NCBI RefSeq assembly: GCF_000287055.2
Contig: NZ_AJYQ02000019.1
Location: 1 to 56,275 of the forward strand
Direction of reading: 5' to 3'
DNA from: Vibrio genomosp. F10 str. ZF-129
GTDB lineage: Bacteria > Pseudomonadota > Gammaproteobacteria > Enterobacterales > Vibrionaceae
DNA: 56,275 bases
Each line of letters starts with the position of its first letter. The first letter of the stretch is position 1. The position numbers and the translations under genes were made by a program. Positions 26,863 through 36,367 of the stretch are shown one piece after another. Under the pieces are notes generated by a model. It was given only the letters and a program-made list of their open reading frames with translations, was not told where the DNA came from and ran no database searches.

Positions 26863-28161
26863 CTATTTCTTTAGGCTTGCAGGCTTGTTTTTGTTCACAA
26901 TCATCTTGCGCAATCTTGCTCGCTTTTCTGCTGAGCCTTGATTGGAGTCAGATGGGTTGTTTGTTCTTGTTTTGCGATTTTTAAACGCCGGTTTGGAGTG
27001 CATTTTTTCCAACAGCGCATCACGATTCTTTGGCTCATAACCTGCTTGCTCTACTCGATAAATCGTATGACCTATCAACGACTCAACTTGCTGCAGTGTC
27101 AACTCTTCTTCACGGCTTACAAAGGAAATGGCATGCCCTTTTTGACCAGCACGACCGGTGCGGCCAATGCGATGAACGTAATCTTCTGCCAAAAATGGCA
27201 TGTCGAAGTTCACTACGTGAGGCAAGTCTTTAATATCTAGGCCACGCGCTGCAACGTCCGTTGCAATCATCACGCGAGCTTTGCCTTCTTTAAATTCTTC
27301 CAGGGCTCTTCTACGGGCACTTTGTGCCTTATCGCCATGGCATAACACGGCTTTAATGCCATCGAGTTTTAACTCTTTTAACAGCATATTGGCAGTTTCT
27401 TTGTAGTTAACAAATACCAAGACTTGTTTCCAGTTTTTACGACCAATCAGCTCTGAGAGCATTTCACGTTTTCGCTCTTGATCAACTGGGTAAACAACAT
27501 GTGCAATGGTCTCTGCTGTCACATTTTCTCTGGCGACAGAAATGCGTTTTGGCTGGCGCAAAATTTCGCCTGCCAATTTATTCATTTGTGGCGAGAACGT
27601 CGCTGAAAAGAGCATAGTTTGAGGCTTAGTTGAGATTCCGCCCATAATGGTTTCAATAGAGGAGATGAAGCCCATATCGAGCATGCGATCCGCTTCATCA
27701 AACACCAAGAACTCTAAGTTCACCAATGAGACGTTGTTATCATCTAAATGCTCAATTAATCGACCCGGTGTGGCAACTAATACATCAACACCTTGCTGGA
27801 GGCTTTTTACTTGCGATGACATTTTCGCCCCGCCGTATATCGCAGCAACAGAAAGATCGGTGTACTTAATGTAGTCTTCAATGTTTTGCGCAATTTGAGC
27901 AACCAATTCTCGTGTTGGCGCAAGAATAAGGGCTCTCGCTTGATGGCGATTCTTTGCTTTGGGCTTATCAAGCAATTGCTGAATGATAGGCAAAGAAAAA
28001 GCGGCGGTTTTACCCGTTCCCGTTTGGGCGTTCGCTAGAATATCGTGACCACGACGAGCATGGGGAATGGCTTGCTTTTGTACCGGTGTTAGTTTTTCGT
28101 AGCCGCACTCCGACAGTGCTTTCACAATTTCTGGCGCAAAATTCTGAGATGAAAATGACAT
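26863..28161 (-). CDS. DEAD-box ATP-dependent RNA helicase, RhlE-like
   Basis: A 432-residue helicase. Motifs: Q motif (LTPVQKQAIP), I (AQTGTGKT), Ia (PTRELVAQ), Ib (TPGRL), II (DEAD), III (SAT), V (ATDVAARGLD) and VI (HRIGRTGRAG). The C-terminal tail after about residue 380 is basic and low in complexity, as in RhlE proteins, which remodel RNA in ribosome assembly and mRNA decay. It is divergent from a second DEAD-box gene, with 227 bases between their start codons. Confidence 0.92.
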   Translation of the reverse strand: MSFSSQNFAPEIVKALSECGYEKLTPVQKQAIPHARRGHDILANAQTGTGKTAAFSLPIIQQLLDKPKAKNRHQARALILAPTRELVAQIAQNIEDYIKYTDLSVAAIYGGAKMSSQVKSLQQGVDVLVATPGRLIEHLDDNNVSLVNLEFLVFDEADRMLDMGFISSIETIMGGISTKPQTMLFSATFSPQMNKLAGEILRQPKRISVARENVTAETIAHVVYPVDQERKREMLSELIGRKNWKQVLVFVNYKETANMLLKELKLDGIKAVLCHGDKAQSARRRALEEFKEGKARVMIATDVAARGLDIKDLPHVVNFDMPFLAEDYVHRIGRTGRAGQKGHAISFVSREEELTLQQVESLIGHTIYRVEQAGYEPKNRDALLEKMHSKPAFKNRKTRTNNPSDSNQGSAEKRARLRKMIVNKNKPASLKK

Positions 28162-28388
28162 TGTTGTGTTCCTAAAATCTGACGGCTACGACCACAAACA
28201 GCATAACCAAAAATAAGGCCGAAGATTATAGAGCAATACCCGTTAGAACGGCACTATTTTTGTGACTTCGACCTCTCATTGGATAAATTTCGCTCAGCAA
28301 AGGAGCAAAATGAAAACCAATAGGCCCCCTATTCTCTCTATGGTAAGGTTGCGGCCAGAATTTCCATATCGTTTATTGGGTACTGTGA

Positions 28389-29669
28389 ATGCCATTTTCT
28401 CGCCTAACTTTGAGTTCGACTCTTATTCATGCTCTTCCTAGCTCGTTTCGTGCACCGACTGACATTCAATCACAGGCGATTCCTATCGCTTTAAAAGGGG
28501 GCGACTTACTTGCCATCGCTCAGACAGGAAGTGGCAAAACACTGGCTTACGGCCTGCCCATTATAGAAAAAGTACTTGAGATAAATGCTCACAACGCATT
28601 GTTACCAAGCGCTATTATTGTCGTGCCTACCCGTGAACTGGCGGCTCAAGTGACCACAGAGCTACAACTGATTGCCACCAACATTGCGCAATTGGATCAA
28701 ACCCAGAGCGTTAAGATTGTCTCAGTGTGTGGGGGCATCGAAAAAGAAATTCAAATAGAGCAACTGCAACCGTCACCACACATCATCGTCGCCACACCCG
28801 GGCGCTTATTGGATTTGATTCAAAGTCGTCACCTCGATGTAAGTGGTATTCATAGCGTCGTGTTTGACGAAGCGGATCGTTTGCTCGATATGGGGTTTTG
28901 GTCAGATATTCAAGCCATTAGCAATGCCCTGCCTAACAATCGACAAACGATGATGTTTTCAGCCACACTGCCCGATGAGCTCAAAGAGCGCCTTAATACT
29001 CAGTTAAAACAGCCTTCTTATGTCCAGGTAACGTTGGCCAACCAGGTCGCTGACAATATAGAAGAAAGGCTTTTCTTGGTGAACAAAGGCAGTAAAGCCA
29101 AGGCACTTATTCAACAGATACACAGTGAAGGTTGGCAACAAGTTTTGGTGTTTATTGGAGCAAAAGACAATGCCGATGCGCTGACAAAAAAACTCACGAA
29201 AGCGGGTATTGATTGTGCTGCACTGCATGGTAATAAAACTCAACAAGAACGTGAATACACACTTGAGCAATTCAAAAACAAATCCATACAAGTTCTCATT
29301 GCAACGGATCTTTTAGCCCGAGGAATTCACATTGATCATCTTCCTGTCGTCATAAACTTCGAACTCCCTTCCGATCCGATGGCGTATGTTCATCGCGTTG
29401 GGCGAACCGCAAGAGCAGGACAACAAGGGCTGGCGGTCTCATTGGTGTGCCATGGAGAGGCTGACTATTTGCACGCCATTCGCCAATGCACTCACCGCCC
29501 ACTTATCACGCAAACCCTGGCTGATTTTCCAGTCACTGATAAGCCATCGTCAAGCGGGAGTAAGCGAGCCCCAAGAGATAAGAAAGCGAACCGCAGAACC
29601 AACAACAAAAAAAGCATCAAACAGTTTCAGCAGCGCTCGTCAAAACTTAGAAGTCGTGACGGGCAATAG
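28389..29669 (+). CDS. DEAD-box ATP-dependent RNA helicase
   Basis: A 426-residue helicase with the full set of motifs: AQTGSGKT, PTRELAAQ, TPGRLLD, DEAD, SAT, ATDLLARGIH and HRVGRTARAG, and a strongly basic C-terminal tail rich in Lys, Arg, Ser and Asn. It is clearly distinct from the neighbouring RhlE-like protein (for example GTARAG against GTGRAG and a 10-residue insert between motifs I and Ia), so the pair is not a recent duplication. The ATG at 28389 directly follows an in-frame TGA. RNA target unknown. Confidence 0.9.
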   Translation: MPFSRLTLSSTLIHALPSSFRAPTDIQSQAIPIALKGGDLLAIAQTGSGKTLAYGLPIIEKVLEINAHNALLPSAIIVVPTRELAAQVTTELQLIATNIAQLDQTQSVKIVSVCGGIEKEIQIEQLQPSPHIIVATPGRLLDLIQSRHLDVSGIHSVVFDEADRLLDMGFWSDIQAISNALPNNRQTMMFSATLPDELKERLNTQLKQPSYVQVTLANQVADNIEERLFLVNKGSKAKALIQQIHSEGWQQVLVFIGAKDNADALTKKLTKAGIDCAALHGNKTQQEREYTLEQFKNKSIQVLIATDLLARGIHIDHLPVVINFELPSDPMAYVHRVGRTARAGQQGLAVSLVCHGEADYLHAIRQCTHRPLITQTLADFPVTDKPSSSGSKRAPRDKKANRRTNNKKSIKQFQQRSSKLRSRDGQ

Positions 29670-29704
29670 CGCACCTACAGGAACTCAAAAAACTAATGCA
29701 TACA

Positions 29705-29727
29705 TAACCTTGTATTAAACAAGGTTA
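29705..29727. terminator. Stem-loop after the DEAD-box gene
   Basis: TAACCTTGT (29705-29713) pairs perfectly with ACAAGGTTA (29719-29727) around a 5-base loop, 36 bases after the stop codon. There is no T run, so it may be a weak terminator or a 3' stabilising hairpin. Confidence 0.35.
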
Positions 29728-29898
29728 AAGGCGCTTCTTTATCCCAGTTCAGGCACATCTCCAAAAACCGTTCTATACTCAAAGACGTTGGTTACTTAAG
29801 GTTAGTTACTCAGTTATAAGGGGCCTGCTAACGTAAAGCTGAGCCCTAATAAACTGAGTTTATTACACATTAACTCGCTAGATTTATCTGGAGATTGG

Positions 29899-32109
29899 AT
29901 GCCAAAGGAAAACAGTGCTCACGATGAGTTATTGACTATTATCGACGACACACAAGGCGATATTGAAGAGGTTGATCACTCTCATTACTGGCGAATATTG
30001 GTGGTTGACGATGACGAGGATGTCCATGTTGCTACTAACCTTACATTAAACAGCTTAGTGATCGAGGATCGAACGCTAGAATTATTGCACGCCTACTCAG
30101 CCGCCGAAGCCGAGGCATTGCTCAAAGTAGAAGAAGACATCAGTGTCGTGTTATTGGATGTGGTTATGGAGTCTGAGCACTCTGGATTAGATCTGGTCGA
30201 TACCATCCGCAATGATTTGATGCTAGATGACGTTCGTATCGTCCTGCGTACTGGACAACCCGGTTATGCACCAGAGATGGAAACCATCAAAAAGTACGAC
30301 ATCAATGATTACCGAACCAAATCTGACTTAACTCGCATTCGCCTTTTTACTATTTTGACCAGCGCCATACGTGCTTACAAGCAAATTAGGCAGCACAAAG
30401 TCATGCGACAGGGGTTAGAAAATGTCGTCAGTGCCAGTACGAAAATGGCAAATATCCATGGCATGAGGCTGTTTGCTGAGGGTGCCGTTAAGCAAATTAG
30501 TGCATTAATACAAATAGAACCCGACGGATTAATCTGCGCTCAAGACGGTTCCCATGACAATTCCGACAATATTCATGTTATTGCCGCTTCAGGTCGATAC
30601 AGTAACCTGGTTCAGGCTCCGTTAGACAGTTTGAAATCGCCTAAAATAAAGCAATTGCTCACACACTGCTTACAACAAAAAAAGAACCTAGTCGATGATG
30701 GGCTCACCCTTTACTTCTCTACCGACAGAGGGCGAGGAATCGCCGCCTACGTCGATATTGATCGTCCATTAAACAGCGTCGACCAACATTTACTCGAAGT
30801 ATTTTGTGCCAACCTCTCTGTCGGTTTTGATAATGTCTTTCTCTACAACAAACTTGAAGAGCAGGCCTATACAGACCCTTTACTCAAGGTACCCAATCTT
30901 AATTACCTACTTAAATATCTGTGCAGCCCAATCGATCATTCTGAAGCCTCTCTATTGGCCTTGATTGATCTCGATGATTTTTCAGCCATCAACGACAGTT
31001 TCGGTCATCAATTTGGCGACTCGGTGCTCAAAGAAGTCATTAATCGGTTAACAAGCCGCTTTCCTCAATGTTTTCTGGCTCGAGTAAGCAGTGATGTCTT
31101 TGCGCTTATTGGCCTTGAATCGGAAGTGAACTCATCTCTTATCATTGACACATTCGAAAGTGAATTCATCGTCAACGAACAACCTTTTAAACTCAGTGCC
31201 AGTGTTGGTTTGGTCAAACTTGCAGAGCGCACCACAGAGCTAACCGACTTATTCAAAGATGCGCAGGTCGCGCTCAAGCAAGCGAAAGTCCATAAACGTG
31301 GCGGAGCAATGACTTTCTCGCAAGACATGGGGCAATGTGCTCGGGAAAGAATACAGCTATTGACCCAGCTGAGATTGGCGCTGACCAAAAATGCGCTCTT
31401 TCTTATGTATCAGCCGAAGTATCACCTTGAAACCAAAGCGATAACGGGCATGGAAGCATTGCTGCGTTGGCGAACGGACAGTGGTGATCTCATACCACCG
31501 GATCAGTTCATACCACTCGCGGAACAATCGGGAATGATGCTGACCATCGGTGCTTTTGTCATGCAGCGATCGTGTGAGCAATTAAGGCAGTTGAATCAGG
31601 CTGGTTTTGAAGACATCAGCATGGCTATTAATATTTCACCCTCTCAACTTGAAGACTCGGGGTTCATTTCTTCGCTTCAATACTCTCTAGAAAGTACTGG
31701 GATTTCACCACAGCAATTGGAATTAGAAATCACTGAAACCGTCGCGGCGAATGATTTTGATTACATTTGCAACGTGCTGACTGAGGTAAGAAAGCTCGGC
31801 TGCAAAGTCGCAATAGACGATTTTGGAACAGGCTTTTCTTCACTCAGCGTTCTGCACAAATTGCCAGCAACACGATTAAAAATCGATAGAGCATTTGTTG
31901 ATGCGATGGACGAAGACGACAGCATTGCCAAAATGATCGTGAATCTTGGACAAACATTAGGCCTTGAAGTCACCGCTGAAGGTATTGAAACCGATGAGCA
32001 ATTTGAAAAGCTCAAATCCTTTGGTTGTGAAGAAGGTCAAGGCTGGTTATTTGCCAAGGCGATGGTTCTAGAAGAACTCATTTCAGAGCTTAAACAAAGT
32101 AAAGCCTAA
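29899..32109 (+). CDS. Response regulator REC-DUF3369-GGDEF(degenerate)-EAL
   Basis: A 736-residue cytoplasmic regulator. REC at about 33-155 (VDDDED pocket, phospho-Asp87 in VLLDVVME), DUF3369 at about 175-320, GGDEF-like at about 335-475, EAL at about 485-730. The GGDEF signature reads SSDVF (near 397), so cyclase activity is not expected. The EAL site looks intact: EALLRW near 519, NISPSQLE, LEITETV, DDFGTGFSSL, KIDRAFV and EGIET, so it should be a c-di-GMP phosphodiesterase, possibly with GTP binding by the dead GGDEF. The REC and DUF3369 parts closely resemble the HD-GYP regulator at 23913 (shared VLRTGQPG and KDYDINDY-like motifs). CTGGAG precedes the ATG; the kinase gene follows 92 bases later. 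Confidence 0.92.
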   Translation: MPKENSAHDELLTIIDDTQGDIEEVDHSHYWRILVVDDDEDVHVATNLTLNSLVIEDRTLELLHAYSAAEAEALLKVEEDISVVLLDVVMESEHSGLDLVDTIRNDLMLDDVRIVLRTGQPGYAPEMETIKKYDINDYRTKSDLTRIRLFTILTSAIRAYKQIRQHKVMRQGLENVVSASTKMANIHGMRLFAEGAVKQISALIQIEPDGLICAQDGSHDNSDNIHVIAASGRYSNLVQAPLDSLKSPKIKQLLTHCLQQKKNLVDDGLTLYFSTDRGRGIAAYVDIDRPLNSVDQHLLEVFCANLSVGFDNVFLYNKLEEQAYTDPLLKVPNLNYLLKYLCSPIDHSEASLLALIDLDDFSAINDSFGHQFGDSVLKEVINRLTSRFPQCFLARVSSDVFALIGLESEVNSSLIIDTFESEFIVNEQPFKLSASVGLVKLAERTTELTDLFKDAQVALKQAKVHKRGGAMTFSQDMGQCARERIQLLTQLRLALTKNALFLMYQPKYHLETKAITGMEALLRWRTDSGDLIPPDQFIPLAEQSGMMLTIGAFVMQRSCEQLRQLNQAGFEDISMAINISPSQLEDSGFISSLQYSLESTGISPQQLELEITETVAANDFDYICNVLTEVRKLGCKVAIDDFGTGFSSLSVLHKLPATRLKIDRAFVDAMDEDDSIAKMIVNLGQTLGLEVTAEGIETDEQFEKLKSFGCEEGQGWLFAKAMVLEELISELKQSKA

Positions 32110-32201
32110 CACGACCTGACATCGACAATATTCTTGTCAATAAGCAGCTTTCATATCAATAAGCTGGAAGCAGGGCGCGTACCCAAAAACAGGAGTATTA
32201 C

Positions 32202-34379
32202 GTGAGCAATTCATCTAATCACACTGACAAAACCTCTAGCGCAAGGGTCAGCTCCAGAGTCCTGATACAACGCTATCGCTCTATGATTTATGGCGGTCTA
32301 CTGCTGATTATAGGCCTAACATTGGGTAATGCGCTTTATCTCAGTCAACAGATAAAGCAACAGATTCTAAATGAAGAGAACCACCAGGGCGTCCAAACAT
32401 TACAAGCGCTATCTCAAACTATTTCTGTGTCACTCGATCACATTGATCATATGCGATATTCCGTTGAAACGGCGCGTGAACACCCCGACTTGATGCCGAG
32501 CCAAGCATCGTTGACCTACCTAGAACAACAAGCCAATAAATCCCCTGATGCCGCCCCATGGGACTCTCTACCCGCTGAATTGAAAAAAGTAGTGGGGCAG
32601 GTTTTTGTCGCTTCTGATGCTGGCGATATTTCTTTCGACAAACGCACGTTACTCACCATGATGCCTACGGTGGTTGCCACCCACCAGCAACACAAAGAAT
32701 TTCAGTGGACTTACTATTATGACGCCCATAAAAAATTGTCTCAGCTTTTTCCAGGGGTGAGTTTTAAGGATCTCCTCGCTGCTACGGGCACCGCAAACAT
32801 GGATGAAGCGCTCAACGTTATTTATGAAGCAGGCGGGACTTTTCCGTTGCAACTGGTTAGCCCTGATAAAAACCTCGAACGAAACAAGGTATGGACGCCA
32901 CCTTACATGGATGCGGGGGGTAAAGGAATGATGATTTCTTTGCTCGCCCCAGTCTATCAGGCCGACACCTTTATTGGCGCAGTCGGCACCGACATTACCT
33001 TAAAAGTGCTGGACACAATACTTAATGGCCATCCATCTAAAATCGGCCGGTTTGTTGTGCTTGATGCGACAGGCACGGTTGTCGCAGATAGCCAAGGCGC
33101 TTTAAAAGACAAAACGGACGCGGTTTCTCAAAGAGAAGTACTTTCTTTGGTCAACATAGGAGAGGCTCATCAAATCCCGGCGGAACAAATTCAAAACGTG
33201 GATGGCGGTTATTGGATTTCTTACTCGCTTGAGCATACGCCTTGGAATCTCGTGCTAGAGATACCGGACGCCAATATCAATGGCTATATTCTCAAAGCCA
33301 TTTTACCTTACCTTATCATGGGGATGTTGTTTGCAGCCCTACTGCTATTTGTTGTGTTATATCAGCACTGGAACTTTAGTCAGCCCGCTTTGAGACTGGC
33401 CCAATTTGTAGAAGAAATTCCTGAGACCAAAGATATTTCAATTCCAAACATTCCTAGCCGATGGAGACATTGGTTTGAAAGTGTCGCCCGAACAGAAACA
33501 GACCGTAGGCTGCATCTATCGACCATTGAACAACAGACACAGCTCCTAGAGCAACGAGTCAATGAACGCACCATTGAACTACAAGAAGCCCTCAAGACTT
33601 TAAAATCGACACAAGATGAACTCATTCATTCAGAGAAATTGGCTGGCCTTGGGTCTCTGGTCGCAGGGATAGCCCATGAATTGAACACCCCCATAGGTAA
33701 TGCGCTGTTGGTCGCCAGCTCTATCAAAGATTTTAATAACGATTTTATCGAATCAACCAAAGAAGGATTAAGAAAATCGGTATTGGATCAGTATCTATCT
33801 CAAAGTGCTGAATCCGCAAGCAGCATTGAACATAATCTACGGCGAGCCGCGGAACTGATTACCAGCTTTAAGCAAGTCGCCATTGACCAAACCAGTGATC
33901 AACGTCGTAAGTTCAATTTGGCTGAAATACTCCATGAGTTGCGTATTACAATGACACCAACGTTATCACGCGAGCAAATACAGTTAGAGGAACAGCTGTC
34001 TGACTCCATCGTAATGGACAACTATCCTGGGCCTTTAACTCAAGTTATGATGAATCTGTTATCTAACGCTATCACTCATGCTTTTGATAATCAGACAACA
34101 AAACTTGTCACCATCACCTGTTCTCTCGTTGATGAGCACTTTGCAATGATTGAACTGATTGATAACGGACAAGGCATTGAACCAGAGCACTTACCCAAGA
34201 TTTTTGACCCTTTCTTTACCACCCGCCTCGGGGCTGGGGGATCGGGATTGGGACTTAATATTTCCTACAACATTGTGACAGGGTTACTCGGCGGTGAACT
34301 CACGGTAACGAGTGTTAAGGGAGAAGGAACCAAATTCACGCTTAGAATTCCTTTAATTGCGCCGCCTGAAAGTAAATAA
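32202..34379 (+). CDS. Cache-domain sensor histidine kinase paired with the EAL regulator
   Basis: A 725-residue membrane kinase. Membrane segments at about 28-48 and 364-387 bracket a periplasmic double-Cache-like sensor; then a coiled coil at about 438-478, DHp with phospho-His492 in GIAHELNTPIG, and HATPase with NLLSNAITHAF, DNGQG and GGSGLGLN. The DHp/HATPase region resembles the soluble kinase at 25478 (both have HExNTPIG and the sequence ITSFKQVA or IKSFKQIA downstream). The start is a GTG at 32202 with AGGAG seven bases upstream. It follows the EAL regulator and is likely its phosphodonor. Confidence 0.9.
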   Translation: MSNSSNHTDKTSSARVSSRVLIQRYRSMIYGGLLLIIGLTLGNALYLSQQIKQQILNEENHQGVQTLQALSQTISVSLDHIDHMRYSVETAREHPDLMPSQASLTYLEQQANKSPDAAPWDSLPAELKKVVGQVFVASDAGDISFDKRTLLTMMPTVVATHQQHKEFQWTYYYDAHKKLSQLFPGVSFKDLLAATGTANMDEALNVIYEAGGTFPLQLVSPDKNLERNKVWTPPYMDAGGKGMMISLLAPVYQADTFIGAVGTDITLKVLDTILNGHPSKIGRFVVLDATGTVVADSQGALKDKTDAVSQREVLSLVNIGEAHQIPAEQIQNVDGGYWISYSLEHTPWNLVLEIPDANINGYILKAILPYLIMGMLFAALLLFVVLYQHWNFSQPALRLAQFVEEIPETKDISIPNIPSRWRHWFESVARTETDRRLHLSTIEQQTQLLEQRVNERTIELQEALKTLKSTQDELIHSEKLAGLGSLVAGIAHELNTPIGNALLVASSIKDFNNDFIESTKEGLRKSVLDQYLSQSAESASSIEHNLRRAAELITSFKQVAIDQTSDQRRKFNLAEILHELRITMTPTLSREQIQLEEQLSDSIVMDNYPGPLTQVMMNLLSNAITHAFDNQTTKLVTITCSLVDEHFAMIELIDNGQGIEPEHLPKIFDPFFTTRLGAGGSGLGLNISYNIVTGLLGGELTVTSVKGEGTKFTLRIPLIAPPESK

Positions 34380-34553
34380 GGGTTTGGGAAGATCCACCAA
34401 AGGTCGTGCGCCGATTAAAGGGCAGTAGAAGGTGGATTTATCCGATTTTGTTAGCATAGAATCGCCAATGACAAATTGAATTACGCTGCAATGGCTTTAT
34501 TTGCTCTGCCCTAAACGATAAACTATCGCCAATTTGATTAAGTTGGATAAATC

Positions 34554-35072
34554 ATGGCAAAGTTAACGCTACAAGAGCAAATGCTAAAAGCAGGCTTAGT
34601 AAACGAAAAGAAACTCAAAAAAGCCAAAAAAGGCGCTAAAAAATCACGAGTTCAAGCGCGTGAAGCAAAAGAAGCGGTTGAAGCCAATAAACTTGCACAG
34701 CAAGAGCGTGATAAAGAGCTGAATCAACAGCGCAAAGAGCAACAATTGAGTAAAGAACTAAAAGCTCAAGTGAAGCAGCTGATTGAAATGAACAAACTCG
34801 ACCTGAAAGGCGACATCAAATACAACTTTACCGATGGCACACTGGTTAAGTCTCTTTATGTTGACTCTTTAGTTCGTGAGCAAATCATCAAAGGCATTCT
34901 CGCGATTGCTCGTTACAGTGAAAGCTACGCCGTGATCCCAGCAGGTGTTGCTGATAAAATTGCTCTGCGAGATCAAGAAACGATCATCGAAAACAACACC
35001 TCTGATGAAGAAACACTAGCAGAAGATGACCCATACGCAGATTTCGTCGTACCTGATGATTTAATGTGGTAG
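34554..35072 (+). CDS. DUF2058 family protein (YaiL-like)
   Basis: A 172-residue protein matching the gammaproteobacterial DUF2058/YaiL family. Residues 1-80 are a highly charged Lys/Glu/Gln-rich helix that probably forms a coiled coil; residues 85-150 form a compact domain (YNFTDGTLVKSLYVD, YAVIPAGVADKI); the tail is acidic. It has been annotated as nucleoprotein/polynucleotide-associated, but its function is not established. Its own promoter region precedes it and a strong terminator follows. Confidence 0.88.
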   Translation: MAKLTLQEQMLKAGLVNEKKLKKAKKGAKKSRVQAREAKEAVEANKLAQQERDKELNQQRKEQQLSKELKAQVKQLIEMNKLDLKGDIKYNFTDGTLVKSLYVDSLVREQIIKGILAIARYSESYAVIPAGVADKIALRDQETIIENNTSDEETLAEDDPYADFVVPDDLMW

Positions 35073-35095
35073 TGCCATTTACTCATTAATGAAAA

Positions 35096-35131
35096 AAGCC
35101 TAATGATCTTACTTCATCATTAGGCTTTTTC
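35096..35131. terminator. Bidirectional Rho-independent terminator
   Basis: GCCTAATGAT (35098-35107) pairs with ATCATTAGGC (35116-35125), flanked by an A run and a T run. It lies between the convergent DUF2058 and REC genes. Confidence 0.85.
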
Positions 35132-35166
35132 CATATAATACACATTGTCACTACCCAAGCCGATTT

Positions 35167-35198
35167 TAATACCAATCACAGTAAGAAAGTGATCAAAA
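35167..35198 (+). repeat. Dispersed repeat B, copy 1
   Basis: A 32-bp block matching 56244-56275 at 29 of 32 positions (core TACCAATCACAGTAAG). It lies just downstream of the minus-strand REC gene and after the terminator. Confidence 0.6.
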
Positions 35199-35203
35199 AT
35201 AGC

Positions 35204-36367
35204 TTAAAACAGTTCTACGTCTCCACCCGTATCCTCTCTCGGCGCTTCTTCGCTAGGGACCGTGAGCATATCTGCGTTCTCTATTTTTAATACCAAATCT
35301 TCTAATACACTTTGCATATTCGTCAGCTCTTTTTTTGCAAACGCCATTCTTTTTAGCCCTGATTCGAACAATGCTGACAACGCTTCTTCCTGCTCATAAG
35401 AGAGCCCCAAAAAGTGAAAACTACTATTGAGCTCTTGCTGTGACTCACTGAGGTTTTCCGCGGATATAGCATCAAAATCGTTGATTCGCATTGATACTTG
35501 CTGAGCAGTGTTAGCGATGTCTTTTACAATATCTAACATCATGTTTTGACGCCTGATATCTTGGTACTTTGCTTCTAGGCCTTCAATAACAAACGCATAG
35601 ATATCTCGAATTTGCCCGACAAAACGTTCATCGCCTTCAGGGAGGTTTTTTATCAAAATTGCACAATTTTTGTCATTGAATATGAGACGATTGCCAAATT
35701 GGAAAACCCGACCTTTAGTATGTAAAAGGTCAAAGATATTGCGTTCGATCGGGTTCACTACACCACTGACATTATCAAAATAATGGTCCTGCTCATCTCG
35801 AACCACCATGGAAGCATGTAAACCTTGTGCACTCGCTGTTTGAAAAACCGTAAAGCTCAGTTGCTCAATATGCTGACAATAGGATAGGTTTCTAAAAAAC
35901 TGGACAACCAGACCATGCTGGCTCGCTTCTTTCATAAACTCTGTCGATGCGGATTTCGCTTCATCATAGTCCGACAACAGCTGTCTTTTCTCTATCAGAT
36001 ACTTATCAATAACATGGAGCTTAGCCATCAACTCCTCATGGGCAAAAGGGCGAACTAGCACTTCAGTAGCACCCGCTTGATAGACTTTGAGTCGCTCCTG
36101 TATTGATGTGTTTTCAGTAATAAATACAACGGCAAAATCATCGTAATGATTTAGGCTTTTTAGGTTGTTATAAAACTCAATCGTGGATTCGTTATTTAGG
36201 TGTGTGTCTAGCAGCACGATATTGGGCTGATACGTTTCAATCAGATCTTGCGCTCGGTTAAAGTTAAAGGCGACCTCAACGCTATAGGTGCCTTTTAGCT
36301 GTTCAACCATCGTATTACAAAATTCCGTGTCTGATTCAATGATCAACAATTTTCGAGAATCAACCAT
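35204..36367 (-). CDS. Stand-alone receiver-domain protein with degenerate active site
   Basis: A 387-residue protein. REC at about 1-125 keeps the phospho-Asp (VLLDTHLN) and the Thr (FITEN), but the acidic pair reads ES where DD is usual, and the conserved Lys is Arg (VRPF), so phosphorylation may be impaired or altered. Residues about 135-265 look like a divergent GAF-type sensor region, and 270-375 are helical, possibly a dimerising coiled coil; the tail is acidic. No output domain is recognised. The ATG at 36367 follows AGGAGGAG directly; the frame extends 10 codons further without support. It converges on DUF2058 and lies next to the c-di-GMP island, so it may be an adaptor there (inference). 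Confidence 0.8.
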   Translation of the reverse strand: MVDSRKLLIIESDTEFCNTMVEQLKGTYSVEVAFNFNRAQDLIETYQPNIVLLDTHLNNESTIEFYNNLKSLNHYDDFAVVFITENTSIQERLKVYQAGATEVLVRPFAHEELMAKLHVIDKYLIEKRQLLSDYDEAKSASTEFMKEASQHGLVVQFFRNLSYCQHIEQLSFTVFQTASAQGLHASMVVRDEQDHYFDNVSGVVNPIERNIFDLLHTKGRVFQFGNRLIFNDKNCAILIKNLPEGDERFVGQIRDIYAFVIEGLEAKYQDIRRQNMMLDIVKDIANTAQQVSMRINDFDAISAENLSESQQELNSSFHFLGLSYEQEEALSALFESGLKRMAFAKKELTNMQSVLEDLVLKIENADMLTVPSEEAPREDTGGDVELF

